This document shows, piece by piece, positions 51,333 through 59,900 of a stretch of 64,000 nucleotides of DNA. Origin of the DNA: an uncultured Lachnospiraceae bacterium (GTDB taxonomy: Bacteria; Bacillota; Clostridia; Lachnospirales; Lachnospiraceae). Position numbers and translations under genes: made by a program. Under the pieces are notes generated by a model. That model ran no database searches, was not told the DNA's origin, and worked only from the letters and a program-made list of their open reading frames with translations. Every line of letters begins with the position of its first letter. Position 1 is the stretch's first letter. The stretch covers positions 62,001-126,000 of the forward strand of contig CAJUJM010000050.1 of the NCBI GenBank assembly GCA_910586755.1. The letters run 5' to 3'.

Positions 51333-51812
51333 TTATAAAAAAATAAGCCATATTCCCACCGGCAGCACAAACGGAATAAACGGAATCTCTATTCTTTTTC
51401 CCACAGGCCACTTTATCTGCCGTACTGCCAGCAGTCCAATCCCCCAGCAGCTGCAAAGAATCAGACTTCCCCACAGCAACATAGCATTTTTCCAAAATCC
51501 CAGATAGATCCCGGTAATGAAAAACAACATCCCGTCCCCGGATCCAATCGCTCCCTCTGTCATCCTTGAAAACATTAACAGCGCCGCTCCCATAAGAGCT
51601 CCTCCTGCTATTTCCCAAAATGGTATGTCCCCTGTATTTCCGTGGAGAAATACTATCCATGCCTCATTTTCCCAGTGCTTAAGGATGCCTGTAATTCTGC
51701 CTATTCTCCACAGCGCAGCTTCCGTCCCTCCTGATATATAAACCCATACAGGAATCTCCCTGGTTTTCCAGTCGTAGCCAGCTGCAATTATTAAAAATAA
51801 TAAAATTATCAT
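51333..51812 (-). CDS. Prepilin peptidase (A24), first copy
   Basis: 160-residue membrane aspartic protease. The two catalytic Asp residues lie in AAGYDWKTREIPVW (about residue 13) and GAIGSGDGMLFF (GxGD). Several helices follow. I start at ATG 51812, with GAGG 6 bases upstream; the frame further upstream is only overlap with the neighbouring gene. It lies between two pseudopilin genes; a second peptidase is at 59192-59674. Confidence 0.88.
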   Translation of the reverse strand: MIILLFLIIAAGYDWKTREIPVWVYISGGTEAALWRIGRITGILKHWENEAWIVFLHGNTGDIPFWEIAGGALMGAALLMFSRMTEGAIGSGDGMLFFITGIYLGFWKNAMLLWGSLILCSCWGIGLLAVRQIKWPVGKRIEIPFIPFVLPVGIWLIFL

Positions 51813-51820
51813 ACGTTTCC

Positions 51821-52756
51821 TCACCAGCAGTAAGAACACTTTCCCAGATGTTCTGCTTCGTCTATAGAAATTTCTTTTACGTAAGCAATCGTAGCAGAGC
51901 AATGCCATTGGGAATGGTAGCTTTCTCCTTCCGGCATTATATAAACCGTGCTCCCGGGCCCTGCTGCGCCTGCACATACCCGGCAGGCATGGTAGCGGCT
52001 GCCCCCGTTATTGCGGCAAGTCTCCAAGTCCTCGTAGGAGACTGCTGTAAGGTTATTTGATAAATAATGACATTCCTGCGTTTTATGGTAACGCGTGCTG
52101 TTCTTTCCAACAAAAACCACCTCCGGAGAATGTTCCTGGCTGTTTTCAGGTGTTCCTGAAGTCCCTTCCCCCAGCGGTCCGTCTCTTCCTATCCAGGCTC
52201 TGCGAACACTTCTTGATTCCAATGGAATCAATTCTAACCCTAAAACAGAAAATGGCAACTTCATTTCGTAGTTCATTATCAGCCAGACTGTCTCCCCATC
52301 ATCTAAAATCCGGGATTTACCAAAGCTGATATTTTCTATTCCTGTTTGTCCCGTCTTTCCCTTTATCTGCTGTTCTTCCAAAAATGCAGCTCCCGATAAT
52401 ATTGTCCCTTTCTCCCCGTCCCTCAAATAAGCATATTGGCTTAAGGATTCTCCCATATTCTCCAGATACGCCTGTATCTGCCGCTGCTTGTCCATAATCT
52501 TCATAGGCATCATCATACAGATACAGGCGAAAAGAAATAGCGAGAACCCCAGTGCCGCCTCAACTGACATACTTCCTTTCAGGTGAAATCTGATGGAGGA
52601 AAATAACCATACCCTTTTTCTACGGAAACGGATGAATCCTGTTAAGGGGGCTCGTACTTGGAGAGTTGCGTCTTTTTTTCTTGATTTCGCGTTATGAATC
52701 AGAGCTTCCAGATATGTTTGGATTATTAATATCAAAAATACCGTAAAAAAGGGCAT
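51821..52756 (-). CDS. TadE-like pseudopilin with two Cys/His-rich modules
   Basis: 311 residues with GGAGGAG 7 bases before ATG. An N-terminal hydrophobic stretch (1-20) and basic linker precede a second membrane segment that starts with a prepilin site: LKGSMSVEAALGFSLF, Gly 61 with Glu at +5. The distance from the N-terminus (60 residues) is unusually long for a leader. At the C-terminus are two modules, one with STRYHKTQECHYL and HACRVC, the other with GESYHSQWHC and GKCSYCW, each giving a His/Cys set that could bind a metal. The modules resemble those found appended to many Firmicute surface proteins. Function of the modules is unknown. Confidence 0.78.
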   Translation of the reverse strand: MPFFTVFLILIIQTYLEALIHNAKSRKKDATLQVRAPLTGFIRFRRKRVWLFSSIRFHLKGSMSVEAALGFSLFLFACICMMMPMKIMDKQRQIQAYLENMGESLSQYAYLRDGEKGTILSGAAFLEEQQIKGKTGQTGIENISFGKSRILDDGETVWLIMNYEMKLPFSVLGLELIPLESRSVRRAWIGRDGPLGEGTSGTPENSQEHSPEVVFVGKNSTRYHKTQECHYLSNNLTAVSYEDLETCRNNGGSRYHACRVCAGAAGPGSTVYIMPEGESYHSQWHCSATIAYVKEISIDEAEHLGKCSYCW

Positions 52757-52781
52757 GATTATTCTCCTCCATCAGCATATG

Positions 52782-54716
52782 TTAATATCCTTTTTTAGCA
52801 ATTGTTCCGTATCGGTATGTTCCTGCCTCCCTTCCGGTTAAGCCTTTCAACAATCCCAGAGATAAAAATACATGTTTTCCCCGGACCTCTGTCTTTATCT
52901 CTATCTGACTGGCACACTTTTCCATGGAAAAGCCTGTTTCTTCTCTGGAAAGATTGATCTGAATCATATCCATCATCCGGTATATCACAGTTTTTACAGG
53001 GGCAAGAGTCAAAAACAGTTTTAAGTAGCCAGTATAGTTTATGCCCCGGCTGCTTTCTTTCTGAGGCACCAGTCCTTTTCTCCCCATTTCCAGAAGGCCT
53101 GGCAGATCTAAGTTCCATGTGTCTTTGTCTTTCCAAACCGGCGACTTTCCTCCTGACAAAAGGATTTTTACGTCTACCAGAGATTCTCCTAATGCCCAGA
53201 TTCCCATAATAAAAAATGCCGTGATTCCAATTAAGGGTGCGAAACCCGACGCCCCCACAATAGCGGCTGCCAGAGCTTCCGCCTCCTGACGTTTTTGGGG
53301 ATCTGTCAAAATTGCTATTAAATTCAGGCCTTCCCGGACTGCCAGCAAACGGTTTACGGAAGCCGACAGATTTGCGCCGTCTATGGGACTCCCGTATATG
53401 ATATATTCCAGCTCATATTGGAATTCTTTCTTTTCCCGGGAGCAAAAATCGGTAAAAAAATGTCCCCCATATTCTGCCACCAAAAACTGGTCTGCTAAAT
53501 TTGTTACTCCCTCCGGCCCATTTCCATTGTCAGCTCTCTGTCCGCCGGTTTCTTCCATATCAGACGGCAGATTTCCTTTAGAAATCATACCTTCCGAAAC
53601 TTTCTCTCCTTCCGGTAGGACCAGTGAAAGGACTCCCGATTCTGCTGCACGGCGGATTTGATTAAGAAGTCCTTCTGTCTCTTTGTCTTCCCCTCCGGCA
53701 GTATAGGAAACCCGAAGCAGTTGATATCCGGAAAAATGAGTTTCTACCTCCGCCCATAGTCCTTCCTCATCTAACATATCCCCCTCTTCTTCTGGCTCCC
53801 AGTTTTCAATGAACTCCATTACCTCCTCTGCTTCTTCCATTGTCTCAAGCACCAGTTTTTCCTGTTGCTCTGCAAGCTCTGTAAGGTATTCCACCTCCTG
53901 CCTTCGCTCCCCGTCCTGAGATGTATAGGATTCATACCGCAAAAATTCATCTGCCATAACTCCCTGGACGGCCGTCCCCATGTCCCAGCGCTTTTCTTCA
54001 TATTCTCCTTTTACCTCCTCCAGCTTTTCTGCCAGGTTATCTGCCTGTCTGCCATACGTTTTTACCAGCCCCGGCACCTGTTTTAAGCTGTCTTTTAAGT
54101 CCTCTGCCGCCTCCAAAAAACCAGCTCCATTTCCCTGTTGCAATGCCTGAAGCGCTCTTTTGTAGCAGTTTTCCTGCCGGTTCAGACAAGAGCTTAGTTT
54201 TTCCAGGGTCTGTTCCAGCTTCCAGGCTTCTCTGGTCTGTATCTCCAGCTTTTTAGAGATCTGGTTTACCCCTTCTGCTTCCTTCATTGCTTTTTCCAGG
54301 TCCAGCCCCGCCCTCTCGTCCATGTCTAAGGTCCAGATACCATATTTCATAAAGTCTAAAATCTGCTGCTCCATATACTTTCCGCTGCTATCCGTAAGAT
54401 GAATCAATTCTCTTATTTCGGCAGTATCCGGTTCCATAGGATACCAGTCAAGGGTTTCTGAGTATTTCTTTAAATAATAGGTAAACTCTTTTTCTATGGC
54501 TTCTTTCTCTCTGTATTCCACACCTAAAATCCGGTACTGATCCCACATGGGCCGGTGATACTGGCTCATTACAGAATCCAGTGCGGAGTTCGCCGATGTT
54601 TGAAGATAATATCTGGCCCCGGCCATTCTGGCTGACTCTAATAGTCCGCAGATCAGGCCAAATACACACAGCAGAATAAGGCTTAAAAATACGGTAATCT
54701 GGCCCCTTAGTTTCAT
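52782..54716 (-). CDS. DUF5702-type Tad-associated surface protein
   Basis: 644 residues from ATG 54716 (GAGGTG 7 bases upstream). It starts MKLRGQITVFLSLILLCVFG, a pilin-like N-terminus without the Glu at +5, followed by QTSANSALDSVMSQYHRPMW. A long helical, coiled-coil-rich region covers about 110-330, and a hydrophobic segment lies near residue 490-520 (AAAIVGASGFAPLIGITAFF). This matches DUF5702 proteins encoded in clostridial Tad clusters; TadG-like roles have been suggested. It lies 1 base after the Flp pilin stop. Confidence 0.8.
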   Translation of the reverse strand: MKLRGQITVFLSLILLCVFGLICGLLESARMAGARYYLQTSANSALDSVMSQYHRPMWDQYRILGVEYREKEAIEKEFTYYLKKYSETLDWYPMEPDTAEIRELIHLTDSSGKYMEQQILDFMKYGIWTLDMDERAGLDLEKAMKEAEGVNQISKKLEIQTREAWKLEQTLEKLSSCLNRQENCYKRALQALQQGNGAGFLEAAEDLKDSLKQVPGLVKTYGRQADNLAEKLEEVKGEYEEKRWDMGTAVQGVMADEFLRYESYTSQDGERRQEVEYLTELAEQQEKLVLETMEEAEEVMEFIENWEPEEEGDMLDEEGLWAEVETHFSGYQLLRVSYTAGGEDKETEGLLNQIRRAAESGVLSLVLPEGEKVSEGMISKGNLPSDMEETGGQRADNGNGPEGVTNLADQFLVAEYGGHFFTDFCSREKKEFQYELEYIIYGSPIDGANLSASVNRLLAVREGLNLIAILTDPQKRQEAEALAAAIVGASGFAPLIGITAFFIMGIWALGESLVDVKILLSGGKSPVWKDKDTWNLDLPGLLEMGRKGLVPQKESSRGINYTGYLKLFLTLAPVKTVIYRMMDMIQINLSREETGFSMEKCASQIEIKTEVRGKHVFLSLGLLKGLTGREAGTYRYGTIAKKGY

Positions 54717-54717
54717 C

Positions 54718-54906
54718 TTAATACACCTCTTTAGACTGGCTGTTGATTTCTTTAAATACATTATTTAAGAGTGTGGTAATCTGCTTTTTAAATATGATAA
54801 CTAAACCAATAAGCACTACCAATATCAATACAACCTCAATCACTCCAATTCCGTCTTCTTCACAAATCCAAGCTTGTATTTCGTCTCTTACTCTCATAAG
54901 TTTCAC
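54718..54906 (-). CDS. flp: Flp-type major pilin
   Basis: 62 residues. The leader runs to Gly 19 (ICEEDG), followed by IGVIEVVLILVVLIGLVIIF, giving Glu at +5 and a single hydrophobic helix; the mature pilin is about 43 residues, ending KEINSQSKEVY. This is the pilin subunit of the Tad secretion/pilus system. Short spacing on both sides (6 bases to tadC, 1 to DUF5702) shows one operon. Confidence 0.9.
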   Translation of the reverse strand: MKLMRVRDEIQAWICEEDGIGVIEVVLILVVLIGLVIIFKKQITTLLNNVFKEINSQSKEVY

Positions 54907-54912
54907 CTCCCT

Positions 54913-56118
54913 TCAATAAAAACTGAGAAACGCCGGGGTAACTACCATCACCATAACGATTCCCAGCATCAGGAACAAGGGAAGAAGGAGTTTGGTTCCG
55001 GCTTCCTCCCCTAACCTCCTGGCTATGTTTTTTCTCTCCTCAAAAGCCGATACCACTTCTTCCTCCAGCAGATACCGCAGATTTTTCAGTCCTGATTTCC
55101 GATTCTGTTCCAGCAGGCTGGCAAGCTTCATATAAGGCCGCAGGCCGCATCTTCGGCCAAACCGCCGGTAAGCTTCTGACTCTGCCACTCCGCTCTGTAA
55201 ATCTATACATACCTTTACCACCTCCTCATAAGCGGGGCTTGTCCTGCAACGGCCAGCTGCCAGCCCGGTTTTATAGTCCTGGGCCATCTTTTCCCAGGCA
55301 GTGCGAACTGTCATTCCAGCCCCCAGATAAACCTGAAGCTTAGAAGCCACCTCTGAGTATTCCAGCAGCAACTGTTCCTTCCTTTTCTTATCCTTCTCCT
55401 TCTGGCGAAGCTGATCTTCAAATCCATATAAAAGGGCTGTCCCACCTCCCATTACCAGGATAAAGAAGCTGCTGTAATCAGGCCTTAAGCGGTAAGAAAG
55501 CTTCTCTCCCTCAAATTCTCCGGGAAGTATGAGCCACTCTTCTTCCGCTGTATCCTTATCCACTGCCTCAATTGCTTCTGAAATCGCTTTGACCTTTTTA
55601 TCTGTGTCAGACAGGCTGGGCGGATAAATATGGATTGGAATATGAAAAATGCTGTTCCCCACATTATCGGAAACCGTAAGCCGAAGCCACGTGTCCTCTC
55701 CCTTTTCTGAAAGCCCTTGATTATAAACCTTTCCGAAACTGTCAATCAGCTCTGAGTCCCCGGTTTCCCACTCCAGACTCAATCCCAGCTCATCATAATA
55801 GCTTATGAGATTTAAATCTGACCGAATTTCCTTTAAGGACTGATTTTGCTGCAAAATCTCCGCTGGAAGATTCTCTGCCCATTCCTCCCTTATCCGGCAG
55901 GCATCTTCTTCCCGGCGCTTTCGGCTGCTTACGGGAATCTGTACGGAAATCTCTTCCTCTTCAAGCCCCGATACCAGCACTTCATACCAGATCTCTTCTT
56001 CTCCGTAGCCGCTCCGGCGGATTGCACCTTCTTTCAGAGCCGAATCCCTGTTTCCAATCCAAACCAGAGCAAAAATTACCACGGACACTGTCAGACAAAT
56101 TATCTGTCTCTTTTGCAT
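54913..56118 (-). CDS. tadC: TadC-like inner-membrane platform protein with an N-terminal extracytoplasmic domain
   Basis: 401 residues. After a signal-anchor (about 5-22), residues about 25-215 form a soluble, acidic, likely extracytoplasmic domain. A second helix (about 217-235) leads to the T2SSF domain (LLLEYSEVASKLQVYLGAGM, TVRTAWEKMA, about 248-375), and the protein ends in a last helix. Ordinary TadC proteins are about 300 residues and lack the first domain. It is paired with tadB, as usual. Confidence 0.82.
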   Translation of the reverse strand: MQKRQIICLTVSVVIFALVWIGNRDSALKEGAIRRSGYGEEEIWYEVLVSGLEEEEISVQIPVSSRKRREEDACRIREEWAENLPAEILQQNQSLKEIRSDLNLISYYDELGLSLEWETGDSELIDSFGKVYNQGLSEKGEDTWLRLTVSDNVGNSIFHIPIHIYPPSLSDTDKKVKAISEAIEAVDKDTAEEEWLILPGEFEGEKLSYRLRPDYSSFFILVMGGGTALLYGFEDQLRQKEKDKKRKEQLLLEYSEVASKLQVYLGAGMTVRTAWEKMAQDYKTGLAAGRCRTSPAYEEVVKVCIDLQSGVAESEAYRRFGRRCGLRPYMKLASLLEQNRKSGLKNLRYLLEEEVVSAFEERKNIARRLGEEAGTKLLLPLFLMLGIVMVMVVTPAFLSFY

Positions 56119-56133
56119 TCTGCTCCTTTTCCT

Positions 56134-57051
56134 TTAAACTACTCCTATATCCAGAATCCGGCCAGACAGCCAAATCGCCGCTATATAGATTGTCAGGCAC
56201 CCGGTCATAAGCAGGCGGCCTGTGGCAGTGGTATACATTAAATCAAAAAAACCGGGTGAAGTCATATCAATATATATAATAATGAAAAAAGGCAGCAGGT
56301 TCATAATCCGCTGCTCCAGCCGTCTTGAAGCAGTCATAGTCCTGATTTCCTCATGAACTTGTATTTTGTCGCGGATGGAATCTGCGGTCCGGCTCATAAT
56401 GGCTACCAGCTCCCCACCGCTGCGTTTTGCCACTGTAAGTACCTGAACAAAACTTCTAATCTCTTCTATTCCGCTGCGTTCTGCAAAGTTTTCAAAGGCC
56501 TGCTCTGCAGTCCGGTTCAGACCAATTTGCCTGGCCATATCCGCAAACTCTGCCGCCAACATTCCCTGAGAGCCATAAAGCATATTTAGCTCTGTTACAC
56601 TGGCGGCCAGTGCATTTTCTATGGAATATCCGGCGCTTAAAGAAGCTGCCAAAATCAGAACCCCTTCTTTAAATTCACTTTTAAGCCGCTCTTTCCTCTT
56701 TTTACACAGCTGTCTTCTGTAGTATATTGGATATAGAAGCCCCAGGGGGGAAAGAAGGAGAAATACTCTGGTGCTCCGGTAAAAGGCATACGCCACAGCG
56801 CCACAGCACCCAAGTCCCGCGGTTATGGATACCACCCATTCTTTTACTGTCAAATAATATCTGTCATAGTTGATAGCCTGCCGCTGCAAGCTTGTCTCTG
56901 TTTTGGAGTTCCCCCACCTTTTCAAGACAGCCCTTAACCTGGTCTGTCCGGCTCCCCGGCTTCCGGGCGGAAGTCTTTTCTGTCCCTTGCTTCCCCTTCT
57001 CTTCTGCTTTTTCCCGAAATTCGTACAAGGGATTAAGTATAATTTCTCCAT
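56134..57051 (-). CDS. tadB: TadB-like inner-membrane platform protein (T2SSF)
   Basis: 305 residues from ATG 57051, which has GGAGG 8 bases upstream inside tadA; this start gives a 188-base overlap and a basic 60-residue N-terminal extension ([20 protein letters not shown]). Downstream TTG codons near the tadA stop are the alternative, with poor sites. Two early helices (about 72-110) are followed by a T2SSF domain (FKEGVLILAASLSAGYSIEN; SFVQVLTVAKRSGGELVAIM) and two C-terminal helices. Together with TadC it forms the platform for pilus assembly. Confidence 0.85.
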   Translation of the reverse strand: MEKLYLIPCTNFGKKQKRRGSKGQKRLPPGSRGAGQTRLRAVLKRWGNSKTETSLQRQAINYDRYYLTVKEWVVSITAGLGCCGAVAYAFYRSTRVFLLLSPLGLLYPIYYRRQLCKKRKERLKSEFKEGVLILAASLSAGYSIENALAASVTELNMLYGSQGMLAAEFADMARQIGLNRTAEQAFENFAERSGIEEIRSFVQVLTVAKRSGGELVAIMSRTADSIRDKIQVHEEIRTMTASRRLEQRIMNLLPFFIIIYIDMTSPGFFDLMYTTATGRLLMTGCLTIYIAAIWLSGRILDIGVV

Positions 57052-58174
57052 CCTCTATTCCTCCAATCTCGGCAATCGTCAAAATCCGTCTGCTCCGATC
57101 CCGAAGCCTGCCTAAATGAATCAAGATATCAATGGCAGAGCTTATCTGGCTGCGGACTGCCTGCAGCGGCAGCTCCGCCGCTGTCAAGACCATAGTTTCC
57201 AGTCGGGACAGCATATCCTTAGGACTGTTGCCATGACCTGTAGACATACTTCCGTCATGGCCTGTATTCATGGCCTGAAGCATTTCAAGGGCTTCCCCTC
57301 CCCGGACCTCCCCTACAATAATTCGGGAGGGATTCATACGAAGGGCCGCCCGAATTAAATCCCGAATGGTAATCTCCCCCTCGCCCTCCCCATTGGCATT
57401 GCGGGTCTCCAGGCGAACCAGATTGGGTATCTGCTGAATTTGCAGCTCCGCCGAATCTTCTATGGTTATAATCCGCTCTTCCGGTGGTATCAGGGCTGAC
57501 AAAGCATTTAGAAATGTACTTTTTCCTGAATTTGTCCCCCCGCATATGAAAATATTGTAACCGGAAGCCACCAGCTTTCCCAGAAAACCTACTGCTTCTT
57601 CTGTAATGGAACCCAGCTTTATCAACCGGGACATGGTAATTGGCTCAGGAAACTTCCTGATGGTAACGGCAGGGCCATCCAGCGCTATAGGCGGCAATAC
57701 AATATGTACCCGGGATCCGTCCTCTAAGCGGGCATCCACAATGGGAGATGAGGTGTTTACCATCCGGTTTATCCGGCTGACAATCTGCTGAATCATGTCT
57801 TCCAACTGCTGGATTGTATCAAATCCCCTGCTCCACTGTTCTGTCTTTCCGGCTCTCTCAATAAAAATTTGATCCTTGCCATTTACCATAATCTCTGTTA
57901 CTGTTCTGTCATCTACCAGTTCCTGTAATATATCCAGGCGGCGGAAAGAATCAAACAGCCGCTGCCCCAGTTTTTCTCTGGCAGAAAGAGGCAAATATTC
58001 ATTGCGGCCATAGTCAAATATCTCCTGATGAATCAGCTCTTTCAGTTCTTTATCTGCCAGATAAGCCTGCTCCTGGAGCCGTTCCATCAGCCTGGGGCGC
58101 AATATTACCATTGCCTGATTTGCAGCAGATTCCTTTTCTGTTTTTTTGTCTCTTCTGTTTAAAATCTGCTCCAT
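56864..58174 (-). CDS. tadA: Tad/Flp pilus assembly ATPase TadA (CpaF)
   Basis: Hexameric secretion ATPase that powers Flp pilus assembly. 436 residues from ATG 58174. The N-terminal region (about 1-150) has [20 protein letters not shown]; Walker A is [16 protein letters not shown], Walker [14 protein letters not shown], with the Asp and His boxes [11 protein letters not shown] and [10 protein letters not shown] between and after. A low-complexity C-terminal tail of about 60 residues ([20 protein letters not shown]) overlaps tadB. The gene overlaps tadZ by 16 bases. Confidence 0.95.
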   Translation of the reverse strand: MEQILNRRDKKTEKESAANQAMVILRPRLMERLQEQAYLADKELKELIHQEIFDYGRNEYLPLSAREKLGQRLFDSFRRLDILQELVDDRTVTEIMVNGKDQIFIERAGKTEQWSRGFDTIQQLEDMIQQIVSRINRMVNTSSPIVDARLEDGSRVHIVLPPIALDGPAVTIRKFPEPITMSRLIKLGSITEEAVGFLGKLVASGYNIFICGGTNSGKSTFLNALSALIPPEERIITIEDSAELQIQQIPNLVRLETRNANGEGEGEITIRDLIRAALRMNPSRIIVGEVRGGEALEMLQAMNTGHDGSMSTGHGNSPKDMLSRLETMVLTAAELPLQAVRSQISSAIDILIHLGRLRDRSRRILTIAEIGGIEDGEIILNPLYEFREKAEEKGKQGTEKTSARKPGSRTDQVKGCLEKVGELQNRDKLAAAGYQL

Positions 58175-59166
58175 TCCGGTTTCCCCCTTAACAGCTGGCG
58201 CACATAATCTGCCAGTTCTCCCCACATAAGCTGATCCAGATAGTTGTCCCGACTGCTTAAGCTGCCCGGATTGGGAAGCTTTATCTTCTGAATCCGTTCC
58301 AGCAGCTTTTTCCTCCCCGAAGCTTCAAGATAGTCCTGGAATGTTTCCACTTTAAGGCCGGATATGCAATCTTCCCGCACCGGCATATAAATCGTGTGGC
58401 ATACGTCCAAAATATCCGCTGCCAGCCTTCCATACTGGCCGATATCTACAATAATTGTGTCATATACCCCTTCCCCGGCCACACATTCTAAAAATTCCGC
58501 CACCTGGCCCGAACTCATCCTTGCTAAATCCTCCGGATATCTGGCCGGGGCAATGTAGTCTAAGGTTCCCCAGGTGTAGACCATTGTGGCTATTTTTACC
58601 CAGTTATACAGGTCTTGTTGAAAATAGTAAAAGGCGTCCGACAAATCTCCCTTAAAACTGTCCGGCATCAGCTTTCCAAGAACCGAACAGTCCTCCAGAT
58701 TCAGGTACAAAACCTTCTGTTCCTTTGATAAAAGCTGTCCCATGGTCAGACAAAAAGTAGTCTTGAAACACCGGTTTACCGGGGAATACACTCCAATCAA
58801 CCGGCTGGGCGTTCCCACCGGAACCATATCCGAGCCAGGAGTCACTTGATAACAGGCCATTACCTCCCTCAAAATTCCATCTGCAGACTGATACTTATAA
58901 ATGCTGGAAAGCTCATCATCTACCGGTACAACCTCTCCGTCTGACAATGTCAGAATCTGTTTAGCCGGCAGGTCTTGCACCAAATCCACAGCCGTTCTGT
59001 CTACAAGCAGGATTTCTACTGCATTCCCCTCCATATAAGCCTTCAGCTTTTCAATCGTGGTAAACGCAATAATGGTAAAAGGTACTGCTTCCCTCTGATT
59101 GGCAACCTTCGCAAATCGATCCGCATAAAAAGGGTCTATATCATAAACCGCAATTACACGCTTCAT
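58159..59166 (-). CDS. tadZ: TadZ/CpaE-like pilus localisation ATPase
   Basis: 335 residues. An N-terminal receiver-like domain (about 1-110; AVYDIDPFYADRFAKVANQR, VEILLVDRTAVD) is followed by a ParA/MinD-type domain in which Walker A is reduced to VYSPVNRCFKTTFCLTMGQL: the signature first Lys is missing, while the C-terminal KTT is kept. Walker-B-like TIIVDIGQYGRLA follows. CpaE/TadZ proteins place the pilus machine at a pole; degenerate P-loops are known in the family. It is second in the operon after the prepilin peptidase. Confidence 0.85.
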   Translation of the reverse strand: MKRVIAVYDIDPFYADRFAKVANQREAVPFTIIAFTTIEKLKAYMEGNAVEILLVDRTAVDLVQDLPAKQILTLSDGEVVPVDDELSSIYKYQSADGILREVMACYQVTPGSDMVPVGTPSRLIGVYSPVNRCFKTTFCLTMGQLLSKEQKVLYLNLEDCSVLGKLMPDSFKGDLSDAFYYFQQDLYNWVKIATMVYTWGTLDYIAPARYPEDLARMSSGQVAEFLECVAGEGVYDTIIVDIGQYGRLAADILDVCHTIYMPVREDCISGLKVETFQDYLEASGRKKLLERIQKIKLPNPGSLSSRDNYLDQLMWGELADYVRQLLRGKPEWSRF

Positions 59167-59191
59167 AAACTCTCCTTTCCAAGTTTTATCC

Positions 59192-59674
59192 CTATTTCCC
59201 TATAAAAATCGTGACAAGAAACCCTCCTAAAAAGCAGACTGCCAGCGGAATGACCGCCTGATCTCCGTCCCGATCCCTGCGAAAATACGGGATCCTTTTC
59301 TGTGTCTGAATACTTTGCCTGATCCAGGCAGTGAAATAGCTTAGACGCCGTCTGGCCTGCCGGTAATAAACCAGCTTTCCCAATGACCATATGGCTCCGA
59401 TGATGAATCCTGCGGCAGCGGTCCGAAATCCCCTGCCGATTCCCAGATAGCCGCACATCAGCGCTATCAGCTTAGAATCTCCTGCGCCGATAATGCGGAA
59501 ATAGAAACCTGTTCCTGTTACCGCCGCCGCCATGGCAGCACCGGCCAGAAATTGTAATATGCTGAAAGCTCCCGCTCCTGAAAGCGGAAACAAAATCTGA
59601 ACCAGCCAGAATCCCAGCCACCAATTAGGAATTTTGTGAGTCCACAAATCCCAGGCAGCAGCGCCGGCCAGCAT
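59192..59674 (-). CDS. Prepilin peptidase (A24, TadV-like), second copy, apparently 5'-disrupted
   Basis: 160 residues from ATG 59674. Catalytic Asp residues are in AAAWDLWTHKIPNWW (residue 9) and RIIGAGDSKLIALM (GxGD). The first Asp normally follows a full first helix, and here it comes too early. The same frame stays open upstream with EYLTLSAGTMLAGAAAWDLW, and a strong AAGGAGG site leads to an ATG at 59710-59712 that is out of frame by one base across a GGGG run. With five G residues the protein would start MGEYLTLSAGTML. This suggests a one-base frameshift or a sequence error; initiation at 59674 has only AGGGAC close by. First gene of the Tad operon. Confidence 0.82.
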   Translation of the reverse strand: MLAGAAAWDLWTHKIPNWWLGFWLVQILFPLSGAGAFSILQFLAGAAMAAAVTGTGFYFRIIGAGDSKLIALMCGYLGIGRGFRTAAAGFIIGAIWSLGKLVYYRQARRRLSYFTAWIRQSIQTQKRIPYFRRDRDGDQAVIPLAVCFLGGFLVTIFIGK

Positions 59675-59900
59675 TGTCCCTGCCGATAATGTTAAATACT
59701 CCCCATAAGCCCTCCTTAAACCAACTTTCCTAACGGAAATTAACGGAAATTAACGCAAAAATCTCTGTAAATTCATTACAAATCACTTTGAAATCATGCC
59801 CGATACGGGCCGAACCGTTCTATAATCTGACGGCCGAAATTGATAATACCACACGCCTTAGATTCCGCGACTGCGGTCGGCGTTTTGAAATGGTGAGCTT
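59675..59900 (-). promoter_or_regulatory. Structured 5' leader of the Tad operon
   Basis: About 190-220 bases separate the Tad promoter from the first gene. On the minus strand I see nested ACGCC..GGCGT with inner CCGC/GCGG (about 59853-59888), GGCCG/CGGCC, GCCCG/CGGGC, TGTAA/TTACA (59766-59780), three 10-base units beginning GTTA (about 59729-59756), and TTTCC/GGAAA before the ribosome site. No known riboswitch core sequence is recognised. Confidence 0.5.
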
